DNA from: an uncultured delta proteobacterium
Lineage (GTDB): Bacteria; Desulfobacterota; WTBG01; CAIYCZ01; CAIRTM01
Assembly (NCBI GenBank): GCA_903881505.1
Contig: CAIRTM010000051.1
Location: 1 to 55,896 of the forward strand
Reading direction: 5' to 3'
Length of the DNA: 55,896 nt
Positions 1-8,896 of this stretch are shown here, piece by piece. Each line of letters starts with the position of its first letter. The stretch's first letter is position 1. A model generated the notes under the pieces. The model was not told the origin of the DNA, searched no databases, and saw only the letters and a program-made list of their open reading frames with translations. A program made the position numbers and the translations under genes.

Positions 1-1577
1 ACCTCGCAGCCCAGCTCAAAATAGCGTCGTATCTTTTCATCCGTCAGGATACCAAAGCAGTCGATAACCGCGGTCGGGTGGCCGACATTTTTAACCAGCC
101 AGTCGGGATCAAGCTCAAGATACGGTTTGTGCGGAACAGCCAGGATAACCGCATCGCAATCGTGGAGCGCTTTTTCAAGATCGGATTCGATGCGCTGATT
201 TTTCAGGCCTTCCTGGTTTCTAAAAAACCGAGCCCAGCTCAGCCCTGTTGCTGGGTAGCTGTCCTGACTTTCGAATTCCCACCAGTGATCAACATAAGGG
301 TCATGCACCTTGAGTTCCGCACCCATTTCCGTCAAACGGCGCACTACAATCTCCGAGCCACTGTAGCGCGTGTCTCCGACATCCTGTCGGTAGGCGGCGC
401 CCAGCAGAAGCACAGCCGCAGCGGCAATCGGCTTGTTCATATTGCGCAGGGCATCGCGCACAAGCTGTGCAACCCTTAGAGCGCGGGTGTCGTTGATGTT
501 GATGGCCATCTCGGTCATTTTGAAGATTTCATCCTCAAAGCCCATCAAGTGCTTATAGGCCCACATGCCGAGACCTCCGTCCTTGGGCAGGCAGTAGCCG
601 CCGATGCCCGGTCCCGGGAACATCATGTTATTGTGAGTAGGCCGCATTTTTATGGCATTGATTACTTTAACCAGGTCAACGCCGTTGCGCTCAGCAAATA
701 CGCTCCATTCATCCAGAAACGCTAGCATGGCCGCGCGGAAACTGTTCTCGACAATTTTAGCCGTTTCCGACTCTATCGGCTTATCCATTACGGTCAAGGG
801 AAAATCACGCGTATTGAGCACATCCTCCAAAAATTTTTTAACCCGTCTGCGGGCCTCGTCATTGATGCCGCTGCAGACCCGCCAGAAATTTTTAATACTG
901 TCAACGTAGTCTTTACCCGGCATAACGCGCTCATAGCTGTGCGCCAGCAGGGGATCAGTCGTAATGCCGCGCTGCTTGAAGACTTTTTTCATTGCAGGAA
1001 AGGCGATCTGCTCGGTAGTGCCGGGAGGAACGGTTGTTTCAATCAAGACCAGCGCGTCAGCCTTGATGCGATCTGCAATAACCGTCAGGGAATCTTCCAG
1101 GGCCTTTATGTCGGCATGGCCGTCAACCACATTGCCCAGGCTGTTTTTAATATAGTCGCACTGAACGTCCACCACGACGACATCGGCCAGGGAAAGCACA
1201 TCATAGGTGTAGGTCGCGATAAAATTTTTCTTTTCATTTACTGTGCGCGCTATGATGGTATCCACCTTGGGATCTTCGGAGGTAACCGGCGGAACCCCCC
1301 TGTTTATGTAGCTTATCTTCCAGAAGCTGCGCGGGCTCGGACGCTGCATGCCGATAACAAAATACAGGGGCCGCCCCTGGCTGTCCTCGCTGTCAGCCAC
1401 AACGCCTGCCATAACCGATCCGACAAACCCCAGTCCGATAACAACAACAATTTCACGGCCCATAGCGCGTTGCTTATTAACAATGGCGGAAATGCGCTCG
1501 AATTCTCCTTTGTAATCCGCTTCAACGGGTAGAGGGTACTTCTGTCCGTCAGGGCCAGTGGAGGAGTACTTGGTCAT
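1..1577 (-). CDS. Nucleotide-sugar dehydrogenase (UDP-glucose/GDP-mannose dehydrogenase family), 3' end missing
   Basis: This gene enters from its start at 1577 and runs off the left edge, so about 525 codons are visible and the C-terminus is missing. The ATG is preceded by a good ribosome-binding site (AGGAGA). About 40 residues precede the Rossmann fold, whose dinucleotide motif reads VIGLGFVGS. The central part has the family motif PGPGIGGYCLPKD with the catalytic cysteine, and the C-terminal substrate-binding domain begins near GAAYRQDVGDTRYSGS. Enzymes of this family oxidise the C6 hydroxyl of a UDP- or GDP-sugar to a uronic acid using two NAD+. The N-terminal extension and an insert between the first two beta strands make it longer than the usual 430-450 residues. 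It diverges from the UDP-glucose dehydrogenase at 1808 across about 230 bases, so the two may share a control region. The exact sugar cannot be read from the sequence. Confidence 0.88.
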   Translation of the reverse strand, partial: MTKYSSTGPDGQKYPLPVEADYKGEFERISAIVNKQRAMGREIVVVIGLGFVGSVMAGVVADSEDSQGRPLYFVIGMQRPSPRSFWKISYINRGVPPVTSEDPKVDTIIARTVNEKKNFIATYTYDVLSLADVVVVDVQCDYIKNSLGNVVDGHADIKALEDSLTVIADRIKADALVLIETTVPPGTTEQIAFPAMKKVFKQRGITTDPLLAHSYERVMPGKDYVDSIKNFWRVCSGINDEARRRVKKFLEDVLNTRDFPLTVMDKPIESETAKIVENSFRAAMLAFLDEWSVFAERNGVDLVKVINAIKMRPTHNNMMFPGPGIGGYCLPKDGGLGMWAYKHLMGFEDEIFKMTEMAININDTRALRVAQLVRDALRNMNKPIAAAAVLLLGAAYRQDVGDTRYSGSEIVVRRLTEMGAELKVHDPYVDHWWEFESQDSYPATGLSWARFFRNQEGLKNQRIESDLEKALHDCDAVILAVPHKPYLELDPDWLVKNVGHPTAVIDCFGILTDEKIRRYFELGCE

Positions 1578-1807
1578 GGTTATCTCCTGTAAAAAAAAGG
1601 ATGATGTTTAGTATGCAAAATATCAAAGAAGTTTCTGTGCGTTGAGGACAATAGCAAAACAAATCACAGAGAGTCAATAAAAACATACGGTCGATAATAG
1701 TAACCGCATACAATCAAAAAACCATTGTGTCAGAGATAAAAAAAGTTTACTATCGGATACTTCTAAAATTTAAAAGTTCTATTCCATACTTTCGGGAGTA
1801 TTTGATA

Positions 1808-3193
1808 ATGACAAGCACTATCTTTAAAAAACACATCGTCTGTATCGGAGCGGGCTATGTCGGCGGCCCCACCATGGCCATGATAGCGGCCCGTTGCCCG
1901 GAGTATGCAGTGACCGTTGTGGATATCAATCCAGAGCGCATCGCCGCTTGGCAGACCGACAGCCTTCCTATCTATGAACCCGGCCTGCTGGTGCTTGTGC
2001 GTGAATCCTTGGGACGAAATCTGTTCTTTTCAACCGATATCAGCGGCGCTATCCATAAAGCCGACATCATCTTTGTATCCGTCAATACGCCGACAAAAAC
2101 CTATGGCGAAGGCGCTGGCAAGGCCGCGGACCTGCAGTACTGGGAGAAAACAGCTCGCACCATCCTGCAGGTTTCTGGTTCGAATAAAATAATAATTGAA
2201 AAAAGCACACTGCCGGTTCGCACAGCCCTTGCGATGGAGCGCATTTTAAATGCCAACGACAAGGGGCTGCATTTTGAGGTGCTCTCCAACCCGGAATTCC
2301 TTGCCGAGGGTTCGGCTGTTGCTGATCTGGAAAATCCTGACCGCGTGCTGATCGGATCGCGTGAAACCGAGTCCGGCCTGAAGGCCCGGGCTGAGATTGT
2401 AGACATTTATGCTCACTGGGTTGCCCCCGAACGCATCATAACGAGCAATCTCTGGAGCGCGGAGCTCTCCAAGCTGGTTGCAAATGCCTTCCTTGCCCAG
2501 CGGATTTCATCCATAAACAGCATTTCGGCTCTGTGCGAAAAAACCGAAGCCAGTGTCGGTGAAGTGGCACTGGCCATCGGCACCGACAGCCGTATCGGGC
2601 CAAAATTTTTGAATGCCAGCGTCGGTTTCGGCGGCTCATGCTTTAAAAAAGATATCCTCAATCTGGTGTATATCTGCGAGCATTACGGCCTGCATGAGGT
2701 CGCCCGCTACTGGGAAAGCGTTGTAATGATGAATGAATATCAGCAGCAGCGCTTTGTGACGAACATGATCAAGGTCATGTTTAATACTGTGGCTGGCAAG
2801 CGTATTGTATTGCTGGGGTTTGCCTTTAAGGCAAACACCAGCGATACGCGCGAATCACCTTCGATTGCGGTAGCCCGCAAATTGTTAAATGAACATGCAC
2901 TGGTTGTCATTACCGACCCTAAGGCGCTGGATAACGCCCGGATAGATCTGCACGATTGTGCCGGGCGGATTGAGTTTTGCGACGATCCGTATGAGGCCTC
3001 ACGCAATGCACATGCAATTGCCGTTATGACGGAATGGGACCACTACTGCGAGCTTGACTATGCTCGCATTTTTAAACACATGGAAAAGCCCGCCTTTATT
3101 TTTGACGGACGTAATATTCTTGATCATAAAAAACTTTTCACTATCGGGTTCAATGTTTTTTCGATCGGCAAGTCGCCCCTGAAGCATTTTTAA
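1808..3193 (+). CDS. ugd: UDP-glucose 6-dehydrogenase, animal-type
   Basis: Oxidises UDP-glucose to UDP-glucuronate with two NAD+. The 461-residue product starts with the NAD-binding motif GAGYVGGPT (about residues 14-22), has the catalytic cysteine in [10 protein letters not shown] (Cys278) and ends with a C-terminal Rossmann-like domain. Blocks such as [50 protein letters not shown] and ILGFAFK-type segments follow the animal UGDH sequence closely, much more than the short bacterial Ugd (about 390 residues) does. I chose the ATG at 1808 because a GGGAG site lies just upstream and the protein then begins like its homologues; a GTG at 1727 would add 27 residues. The epimerase at 3216 follows after 22 bases, so the two probably form an operon making UDP-galacturonate. 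Family identity is very secure; the animal-like affiliation is my reading from memory. Confidence 0.95.
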   Translation: MTSTIFKKHIVCIGAGYVGGPTMAMIAARCPEYAVTVVDINPERIAAWQTDSLPIYEPGLLVLVRESLGRNLFFSTDISGAIHKADIIFVSVNTPTKTYGEGAGKAADLQYWEKTARTILQVSGSNKIIIEKSTLPVRTALAMERILNANDKGLHFEVLSNPEFLAEGSAVADLENPDRVLIGSRETESGLKARAEIVDIYAHWVAPERIITSNLWSAELSKLVANAFLAQRISSINSISALCEKTEASVGEVALAIGTDSRIGPKFLNASVGFGGSCFKKDILNLVYICEHYGLHEVARYWESVVMMNEYQQQRFVTNMIKVMFNTVAGKRIVLLGFAFKANTSDTRESPSIAVARKLLNEHALVVITDPKALDNARIDLHDCAGRIEFCDDPYEASRNAHAIAVMTEWDHYCELDYARIFKHMEKPAFIFDGRNILDHKKLFTIGFNVFSIGKSPLKHF

Positions 3194-3215
3194 AATATAC
3201 TGAAAGAAAAGCCGA

Positions 3216-4274
3216 ATGGGGAAAAAAATCCTTGTTACCGGTACGGCCGGGTTTATCGGTTTTCATGTCGCCCTGAAACTGCTGGAGCGCGGTGACATGG
3301 TTATCGGTCTCGACAGCATAAATGAGTATTACGACGTGCGCGTGAAGCATGGCCGCCTTGCAAACACAGGAATTAACATCGCCGATGTCCGCTACGGCAG
3401 CTCAATTCCTAGCACGCTTTTTCCCAACTACGCTTTCGTGCAGTTAAAGCTTGAGGATCGCGATGCGCTGCTGCGGTTATGCGCCAGCGAAAAATTCGAT
3501 GCCGTTTGTCACCTTGCAGCACAGGCCGGTGTGCGCTATTCGCTTACCAATCCGCATGCCTATGTCAGCGCAAACCTCGATGGCTTCTTGAATATCCTTG
3601 AAGCCTGCCGTCACAGCGCTGTGGGCCACCTTGTATATGCAAGCTCATCAAGCGTGTACGGCCTCAACTCGAATATGCCTTTTTCTGTCCATGATAATGT
3701 CGATCACCCGGTGAGTCTGTACGCAGCCAGCAAAAAGGCCAATGAATTGATGGCGCACGCTTACAGCCACTTGTTTGGCCTGCCGACAACCGGCCTGCGC
3801 TTCTTTACCGTGTACGGCCCATGGGGCCGTCCTGATATGGCCCTTTTTATTTTTACGCGGGCAATTCTGTCCGGCGAGCCGATCGATGTATACAACAACG
3901 GCAATATGCAGCGAGACTTTACCTATATCGACGATATTGTTGAGGGAGTCGTGCGTGTTATCGACAGGCCAGCTGAAGCACATTCCAATTGGAGCGCCGC
4001 CAGTGACGATCCCGTCTCCAGTCCGGCCCCGTATCGGCTTTATAACATCGGCAACAGTTCGCCGGTCAAACTGCTCGACTTTATCGAGGCCATCGAAAAA
4101 GCGCTGTGCAAAGAGGCCAAGAAAAATTTCATGCCTATCCAGCCCGGCGACGTGCCCGCAACCTGGGCTGATGTCGATGACCTTATCCGTGACTTCAGCT
4201 ACAGCCCGTCTACCCCACTTCAGGAGGGAGTAAAAAAATTCGTTGAATGGTATCAGGGGTTTTACGGGGTATAG
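3216..4274 (+). CDS. NAD-dependent epimerase, UDP-glucuronate 4-epimerase type
   Basis: A 352-residue short-chain dehydrogenase-type epimerase. The N-terminal glycine motif is GTAGFIGFH (residues 8-16), the serine region is ASSSSVYG and the catalytic Tyr-x3-Lys is YAASKKANE. Length and the segments [36 protein letters not shown] and [10 protein letters not shown] are those of bacterial UDP-glucuronate 4-epimerases, which invert C4 of UDP-glucuronate to give UDP-galacturonate. Lying 22 bases behind ugd, it would use that enzyme's product directly. It carries a short insert of about 14 residues near 255-270 (SNWSAASDD region), which is common in this subfamily. Substrate is inferred from subfamily and neighbour. 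Confidence 0.92.
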   Translation: MGKKILVTGTAGFIGFHVALKLLERGDMVIGLDSINEYYDVRVKHGRLANTGINIADVRYGSSIPSTLFPNYAFVQLKLEDRDALLRLCASEKFDAVCHLAAQAGVRYSLTNPHAYVSANLDGFLNILEACRHSAVGHLVYASSSSVYGLNSNMPFSVHDNVDHPVSLYAASKKANELMAHAYSHLFGLPTTGLRFFTVYGPWGRPDMALFIFTRAILSGEPIDVYNNGNMQRDFTYIDDIVEGVVRVIDRPAEAHSNWSAASDDPVSSPAPYRLYNIGNSSPVKLLDFIEAIEKALCKEAKKNFMPIQPGDVPATWADVDDLIRDFSYSPSTPLQEGVKKFVEWYQGFYGV

Positions 4275-4435
4275 GACCGGTAGTAGTGGGCAGGACGGCA
4301 TGGCTTGTCATCCTTGATTCCTGTGGTACAATTCTATGTAAGAAGGCTACGGCAAGGGTCAAGTTTTTAAAGCTGATGGCAATAAATTAAGTTGCCTTGT
4401 TGCAAGAAAATATTGTGGGAGAAGGACTGCAGAGC

Positions 4436-5488
4436 ATGGAGCAGATTTCCCGTCGCGAGCGAATCCTGGTTGTTGATGATGAGAGTCAGGTGAGTGATAT
4501 TATCGCTCAATGCCTTGCGATGGAGGGGTTTCGCTGCGATACTGCCGATTGTGCTGAAACCGCCCTTAGTCTCTGTGAACGCAACGACTATAACCTTATT
4601 ATTTCTGATATCATGATGCCCGGCAAATCGGGTATTGAACTGCTTGGCCTTATCAGGCAGATGTACCCTGATGTTGCCATTATCATGGTAACCGCGGTTG
4701 ATGACCGGGCAACCGCGGTTAATGCACTGCACCTCGGCGCCTACGGGTATGTAATCAAACCCTTTGACCTGAATGAAATCGTCATCGGCGTTGTCAACGC
4801 TCTTGAACGGCGCCGCTTGAGCATGCAGAGCAGAGAATATGAGAGAAGACTCGAAAATGATGTTCGCCAGCGCACAGCAGACATTCAGCGCCGTGAAGAG
4901 GAGATTTGCCTGCGCCTGGCTGCCGCGTGCGGATACCGGGACCTTGAAACCGGCTCGCATAACCGGCGGCTTGGATTATACAGCGCAGTGCTTGCACGGG
5001 AACTTGGCTGGCCCGGGCAGTCCCAGGATGAAATCCGAATTTCTATTGCCATGCACGATATCGGCAAAATCGGACTCCCCGACAATATCCTGAGAAAGCC
5101 AGCCCGGCTTACAGACGAAGAGTTTGCGGTTATTAAGACACACACGGTTATCGGCGCACGGATGCTGAAGGGCTCTGATTTTTCCCTATTGAATATGGCG
5201 CACTCTATTGCGCTGTCCCATCATGAAAAATGGGATGGGTCCGGTTATCCCTACGGCCTCAGCGGCGAAGAGATACCTCAACCCGCCCGTATCTGCTCCG
5301 TGCTGGATGTCTATGACGCGCTGGTGCACAAGCGTATATACCGTCCGGCAATGCCTGAAGAAGCAGCCTTATCCATTATGACGGCAAGCCGCGGTTCGCA
5401 TTTTGATCCCGAAATTTTTGACTGTTTCATTGAAGCGCTTCCACAACTGCGCGCCATACGCTCTGAAGTACGCGATCTGGAAGAGTGA
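4436..5488 (+). CDS. Response regulator with HD-GYP phosphodiesterase domain
   Basis: Two-domain signalling protein of 350 residues. The N-terminal receiver (about residues 8-125) has the acidic pair in ILVVDDE, the phospho-acceptor aspartate in IISDIMMPG, and the conserved Lys in YVIKPF. A coiled-coil-like linker rich in Arg/Glu follows, then an HD-GYP domain (about 160-335) with MHDIGKIGLPD and the diagnostic HHEKWDGSGYP. Intact HD-GYP domains hydrolyse cyclic di-GMP, so phosphorylation of the receiver probably controls local c-di-GMP breakdown. No histidine kinase is adjacent, so its partner is elsewhere. The ATG at 4436 has a GGGAGAAGGA site upstream; an in-frame TTG at 4397 is a weaker alternative. 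PilZ proteins, possible c-di-GMP receptors, occur at 20861 and 44396. Confidence 0.93.
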   Translation: MEQISRRERILVVDDESQVSDIIAQCLAMEGFRCDTADCAETALSLCERNDYNLIISDIMMPGKSGIELLGLIRQMYPDVAIIMVTAVDDRATAVNALHLGAYGYVIKPFDLNEIVIGVVNALERRRLSMQSREYERRLENDVRQRTADIQRREEEICLRLAAACGYRDLETGSHNRRLGLYSAVLARELGWPGQSQDEIRISIAMHDIGKIGLPDNILRKPARLTDEEFAVIKTHTVIGARMLKGSDFSLLNMAHSIALSHHEKWDGSGYPYGLSGEEIPQPARICSVLDVYDALVHKRIYRPAMPEEAALSIMTASRGSHFDPEIFDCFIEALPQLRAIRSEVRDLEE

Positions 5489-5773
5489 GGCCGCAATCTG
5501 ACAGTAGTTTTCGCAACCCCGCCCACACAGTATCATCCGCACCTGCCGTCTTTTGTTCCTTATAGTAAATCAGTTGCTTAATCGATTTACCGTATCGCTA
5601 TCCTCACAGGCGTATTTTGTAAATATGCTTTTTGGAGAATTCGAAGTAGACCAAAAAAAGATATAAATATTTACAAATATGTTTTTATTATGTATATAGG
5701 TAATATTTTTTATGTCGTTCGATAACAGGATATGGCTGATTTAAAAAAATAATATCTCAGAAAAGGAGGGGAA
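5489..5773 (+). promoter_or_regulatory. AT-rich leader of the orphan sigma gene with a large imperfect hairpin
   Basis: These 285 bases hold no gene and become strongly AT-rich after 5560, unlike the GC-rich flanks. A long imperfect inverted repeat lies at 5616-5677: TTTGTAAATAT and CTTTTTGG on the left pair with CCAAAAAAAG and ATATTTACAAA on the right around a loop of about 15 bases. A smaller pair, GTAAATC at 5565 and GATTTAC at 5584, lies upstream. The Shine-Dalgarno AAAGGAGGGG for the sigma gene ends just before 5774. The region probably carries the promoter and a control structure; no clear -35/-10 pair stands out. Confidence 0.4.
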
Positions 5774-6352
5774 ATGGCAAGCAGTAGCGATCAAGAACTG
5801 GTTATGCAATGTCTGGGCGGTTGCGAATCAGCCTGGCAACAGCTTTACAGCCGGATTGAGAAAACCGTTATGTATATTATCCGCTGGAAACAATGGAGAT
5901 TCAGCCTTCAGCAAATCGAGGAGGTTGGCCAGGAAGCGCTTAACAGTTTTTTTTCAGCGCTGGACTCTTTTGATTTTAATTGTTCGCTTGAAACGTTTGC
6001 ATCAACAATCGCTAAAAACAAGTGCATCTCTGAAATACGGCGTCAGTCTGCTGCAAAGCGGGCCGGAGAACGCTTTGCGGTGCCGGTACAGGGCTATGAT
6101 TTTGCCGCCGGCTCCGGCGGTAGAGATGAGTGCAGACTTATGAATGCGGAGGAGCACCGGCAGCTTCTGGCTGCCTTCAGGCAGCTGGAAGAAAACAGCA
6201 GGATAATTTTGCACATGCGATACTATGAAGAATACAGCTACAAAAAAATTGCCGAGTTGCTTAATATTCCCGAAGGAACAGTGGCCTCACGTCTCAAGCG
6301 CAGCCTTGCACATCTCAGGAAAAAAGTGGAGGAATTCTCACCCGAAGGCTGA
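5774..6352 (+). CDS. ECF-type RNA polymerase sigma factor (orphan)
   Basis: A 192-residue sigma-70 family protein with the two-domain ECF layout. Region 2 (about residues 10-90) includes the polymerase-binding and -10 recognition helices around IEEVGQEALNSFFSAL and ETFASTIAKNKCISEIRR. Region 4 (about 130-185) has the helix-turn-helix MRYYEEYSYKKIAELLNIPEG followed by TVASRLKRSL. The start is fixed by a near-perfect ribosome-binding site. No anti-sigma gene follows: the next gene is convergent on the other strand, so control must come from another locus or from its unusual AT-rich leader. Its target promoters cannot be told from here. Confidence 0.9.
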   Translation: MASSSDQELVMQCLGGCESAWQQLYSRIEKTVMYIIRWKQWRFSLQQIEEVGQEALNSFFSALDSFDFNCSLETFASTIAKNKCISEIRRQSAAKRAGERFAVPVQGYDFAAGSGGRDECRLMNAEEHRQLLAAFRQLEENSRIILHMRYYEEYSYKKIAELLNIPEGTVASRLKRSLAHLRKKVEEFSPEG

Positions 6353-6449
6353 ACCGGAAGCAGCCATGCACTATCTGATACAGTCGTTGGCCAATTCATC
6401 GACTTTCGGTTCGTGTGCAGCCGCAGCAAACACAATATACGGCTTAGAA

Positions 6450-7214
6450 TTACAGACCTGGCCGTATAGAACTGTGTGTCCGATCAAAAAGGCTTGATTT
6501 TTTGAACCCGCTTTTTTGAAGTACAAAAGCCATCAGTGCCAGCAGGGTCTGTGTGCCGTAGACTGCACTGTTTTTAAAGTTGATGGAAGATGCTTCGGAG
6601 AAGTATCGCACCGGAACCGGCACGCAGCCGATGCGGAAACCGAAGTACACCGCCTGCACCAGGAACTGCGTGTCAAACACGAAATTGTCAGAGTTGTTCA
6701 TGAAGGGGATGGTTTCAAGGACCCTGCGCGTATAGGCCCGGTAGCCCGTGTGAAAGTCCGACACGTTCTGGCCCAACACGATATTTTCAGCCGTGGTCAG
6801 CATCCGGTTGAAAAGGTATTTATAGGCCGGCATGCCGCACGCGAGAGTCTCCTGCCGGGTCCTTATGCGCGAACCCAGAATCACGTCGCAGATATCCAGA
6901 TCGAGAAAGCCCTGTATATATGGCACCAGGCGGCTGTCATACTGGTAGTCGGGGTGAATCATGATGATGATGTCGGCGCCGCGCTTGAGAGCTTCGGTGT
7001 AGCAGGTTTTCTGATTGCCCCCGTAGCCCCGGTTTTTAGGATGCACGATGGTGTGAATACCGAGAGCGCGCGATATCTCGACAGTATTGTCGGTGCTGTT
7101 GTCGTCGACCAGTATAATGTCATCGACATATCCGGGCGGTATGTCATCCAATGTTCGTTGCAGGGTTTCGGCCGCATTATAGGCCGGCATAACGACAATG
7201 ACCTTTTTTTTCAT
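6450..7214 (-). CDS. Family 2 glycosyltransferase, dolichol-phosphate mannosyltransferase-like
   Basis: A 254-residue GT-A fold glycosyltransferase. The N-terminus [16 protein letters not shown], the first acidic motif [11 protein letters not shown] (about residues 38-48) and the DxD-like HPDYQYD segment are those of the GT2 family members related to dolichol- or polyprenyl-phosphate mannosyltransferases; [12 protein letters not shown] is the nucleotide-binding loop typical of that group. It lacks C-terminal membrane helices, so it is probably a cytoplasmic or membrane-surface enzyme that loads a sugar on a polyprenyl phosphate or another acceptor. The ATG is 21 bases after the DUF3786 stop, so it is the last gene of the three-gene minus-strand operon. 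Donor and acceptor are unknown. Confidence 0.9.
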   Translation of the reverse strand: MKKKVIVVMPAYNAAETLQRTLDDIPPGYVDDIILVDDNSTDNTVEISRALGIHTIVHPKNRGYGGNQKTCYTEALKRGADIIIMIHPDYQYDSRLVPYIQGFLDLDICDVILGSRIRTRQETLACGMPAYKYLFNRMLTTAENIVLGQNVSDFHTGYRAYTRRVLETIPFMNNSDNFVFDTQFLVQAVYFGFRIGCVPVPVRYFSEASSINFKNSAVYGTQTLLALMAFVLQKSGFKKSSLFDRTHSSIRPGL

Positions 7215-7235
7215 AACAATTCCACGTATGATTTG

Positions 7236-7871
7236 TCAGGATGTGAGGTTTTTTATTAATTTTATGACAATGTGCTGACACAAGACAGCAATATCTTCGG
7301 CGCAGAGAAAATTCTCGGCGCCGGCATCAAAAAGAATCCCGGCTTCAGGGGCGAATTCCGCATCACCTTTCCACAGGCAGCAAATAATGTCAAGCCGGGG
7401 CAATGCGGGTATGCGCACGGCACAGTCGCCGAAGCCGGCGAGTTCTCCCCCAAGCGGTGACGCGGCTGAGCCCAGGCTGCCGGGCGAGCTGCCGAATGCC
7501 TTGACAAGCGGCTGAATGCAGCGCCGCTCGAATGCAGGCGCATACACGGCCCCGTCACGCAAGCGGCGGTAATTGATAAGCGTATGCTGCAGCCGGGCCC
7601 GGGCGCTGTTGGCGAGATAGTGCATGATGAGAATCTGCTCCCAGGCCGGAACTTGTTCTCCGGCATATGCCGTCCTGAAGCACGCCTGCGGCAAGGTAAT
7701 ATAAACAGGCATGTTTAAAAATGCAAGACGGATTGTGCGCTCGTCCACCCCTGACCGGGCCAATACGGCGCCGCCTCCGGAGCAGCAGGCAGCCATGTCG
7801 CTGGCGAGCAGTGCCTGTCGCGCGCGCTGCAGCGCTTCACGATAGGCAGCTTGGAATGTGTTTTCGCGCAC
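7236..7871 (-). CDS. DUF3786 domain protein
   Basis: A 211-residue cytoplasmic protein of the DUF3786 family, which I know from Deltaproteobacteria and clostridial anaerobes and whose function is not established. Recognisable family features are EQILIMHYL near the middle, followed by the Tyr/Arg-rich NYRRLRDG, and the C-terminal LDIICCLWKGDAEFAPEAGILFD motif region split around residues 160-183, then CAEDIAVLCQHIV. The start is most likely the GTG at 7871, which overlaps the stop of the preceding gene in TAGTG, implying translational coupling; a longer reading from 7934 would run through the neighbour's coding end. It sits between a zinc-ribbon/EIIA fusion and a glycosyltransferase. Confidence 0.8.
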   Translation of the reverse strand: MRENTFQAAYREALQRARQALLASDMAACCSGGGAVLARSGVDERTIRLAFLNMPVYITLPQACFRTAYAGEQVPAWEQILIMHYLANSARARLQHTLINYRRLRDGAVYAPAFERRCIQPLVKAFGSSPGSLGSAASPLGGELAGFGDCAVRIPALPRLDIICCLWKGDAEFAPEAGILFDAGAENFLCAEDIAVLCQHIVIKLIKNLTS

Positions 7872-8707
7872 TATGGAATGGTTTTCTTGGTGAGTTGGCT
7901 GAGCAGTTTCCACATTTTGTCCTGCGCTGCGCATTCGAGCAGTTTCGCACGGCTGTCGGCCTCGCGCAGCGATTCCATCAGGCCGGCAATGAGCTGCAGG
8001 TAAAAAGCGCTGGCTGCCAGCGGAATAACGATAAAGAAAATAATTTTCGTCAGCCTGTTCTTGGGTGCTCCGAACTGCAGGCCCTGCTTTTTAAGGCCGG
8101 CGGCAAAAATCAGGCCGCCGCCTTCAACGCCGCGCACGTGCGGAAACGCCAGCCCGTGTTCGATCGCGGTCGGCACTACCGACTCGCGGCTGATAGCGGC
8201 CGCAAGCAGGGTTTCGGGCTTCTCAACGAAGCCCTCGGCCGCCATCAGGTTGATCATCTCCTCGAGCGCTTCATCGCGGGTTTTCGCCTCAAGCTGTGGC
8301 AGCATCAGGCGGCTTGAAGAAAAGCGCGCGATTCCGGGAGAGGGTTTTTCATTGATGGCCCGTATGCGCTTGAGCTGCCGGGGCAGGGCGTCGCGGTAAA
8401 ACAGAATACGCGTGCAGCGCGGGCACTGGATCAGTTTCGCGCCGACCTGCACCTCGTAGGCCAGAATCGTCGGCACGGACATGCCGCAACCCGAACAGGT
8501 ACCGCCCGACATGGGAACCACGGCCGTGGCATAGTGGTTTAAAAGATTCGTGAATGTCCTGCGGATATCCTCGGGCAGGTCCCGGCTCAGGGCGGCAATG
8601 TTTTTTTCAAGGATCTCAAGATGTGTTTCGGCGGTAAGGGCTTTTTGCTCCTGCAGGGTAAAATTGAGATCCTGCAGCTGAATAAGCGCTGTGATAATAT
8701 GTTTCAT
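7871..8707 (-). CDS. Zinc-ribbon protein fused to a PTS EIIA (fructose-type) domain
   Basis: A 278-residue protein with two parts. Residues 1-115 resemble the C4 zinc-ribbon family with a helical coiled-coil front: four cysteines occur as CSGC (71, 74) and CPRC (95, 98). Residues 130-275 form a type-2 PTS EIIA domain, with the phospho-accepting His190 in HGLAFPHVRG and the helix-strand pattern after it (GAPKNRLTKIIFFIVIP). EIIA domains receive phosphate from HPr in sugar or nitrogen-related phosphotransfer systems; here no EIIB or EIIC is nearby, so a regulatory role is more likely than transport. The ATG at 8707 has a CGGAG site; the reading frame could extend 17 codons further. Its end overlaps the DUF3786 start. 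Confidence 0.82.
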   Translation of the reverse strand: MKHIITALIQLQDLNFTLQEQKALTAETHLEILEKNIAALSRDLPEDIRRTFTNLLNHYATAVVPMSGGTCSGCGMSVPTILAYEVQVGAKLIQCPRCTRILFYRDALPRQLKRIRAINEKPSPGIARFSSSRLMLPQLEAKTRDEALEEMINLMAAEGFVEKPETLLAAAISRESVVPTAIEHGLAFPHVRGVEGGGLIFAAGLKKQGLQFGAPKNRLTKIIFFIVIPLAASAFYLQLIAGLMESLREADSRAKLLECAAQDKMWKLLSQLTKKTIP

Positions 8708-8896
8708 TGAAGCGTCTCCGGATAGTGTATGGTGCAGCGTATTTATCGGTTGGCACATGCCGGACCTTGTTTTAAAATAAAGCAGAAGCGCAATTTTAAC
8801 AACTGAAAATTTGGTTCAGGGGTCTTTTTTTAGGCAACGGACTCGTGTTCGGCATTGTAAAGACAGCATATCGTTCTTTGAACAGGGAGTTATTGT

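Noticed and set aside
1727-1807. An upstream GTG start that would extend ugd by 27 residues
   Set aside because: The downstream ATG has a better ribosome-binding site and gives the normal N-terminus.
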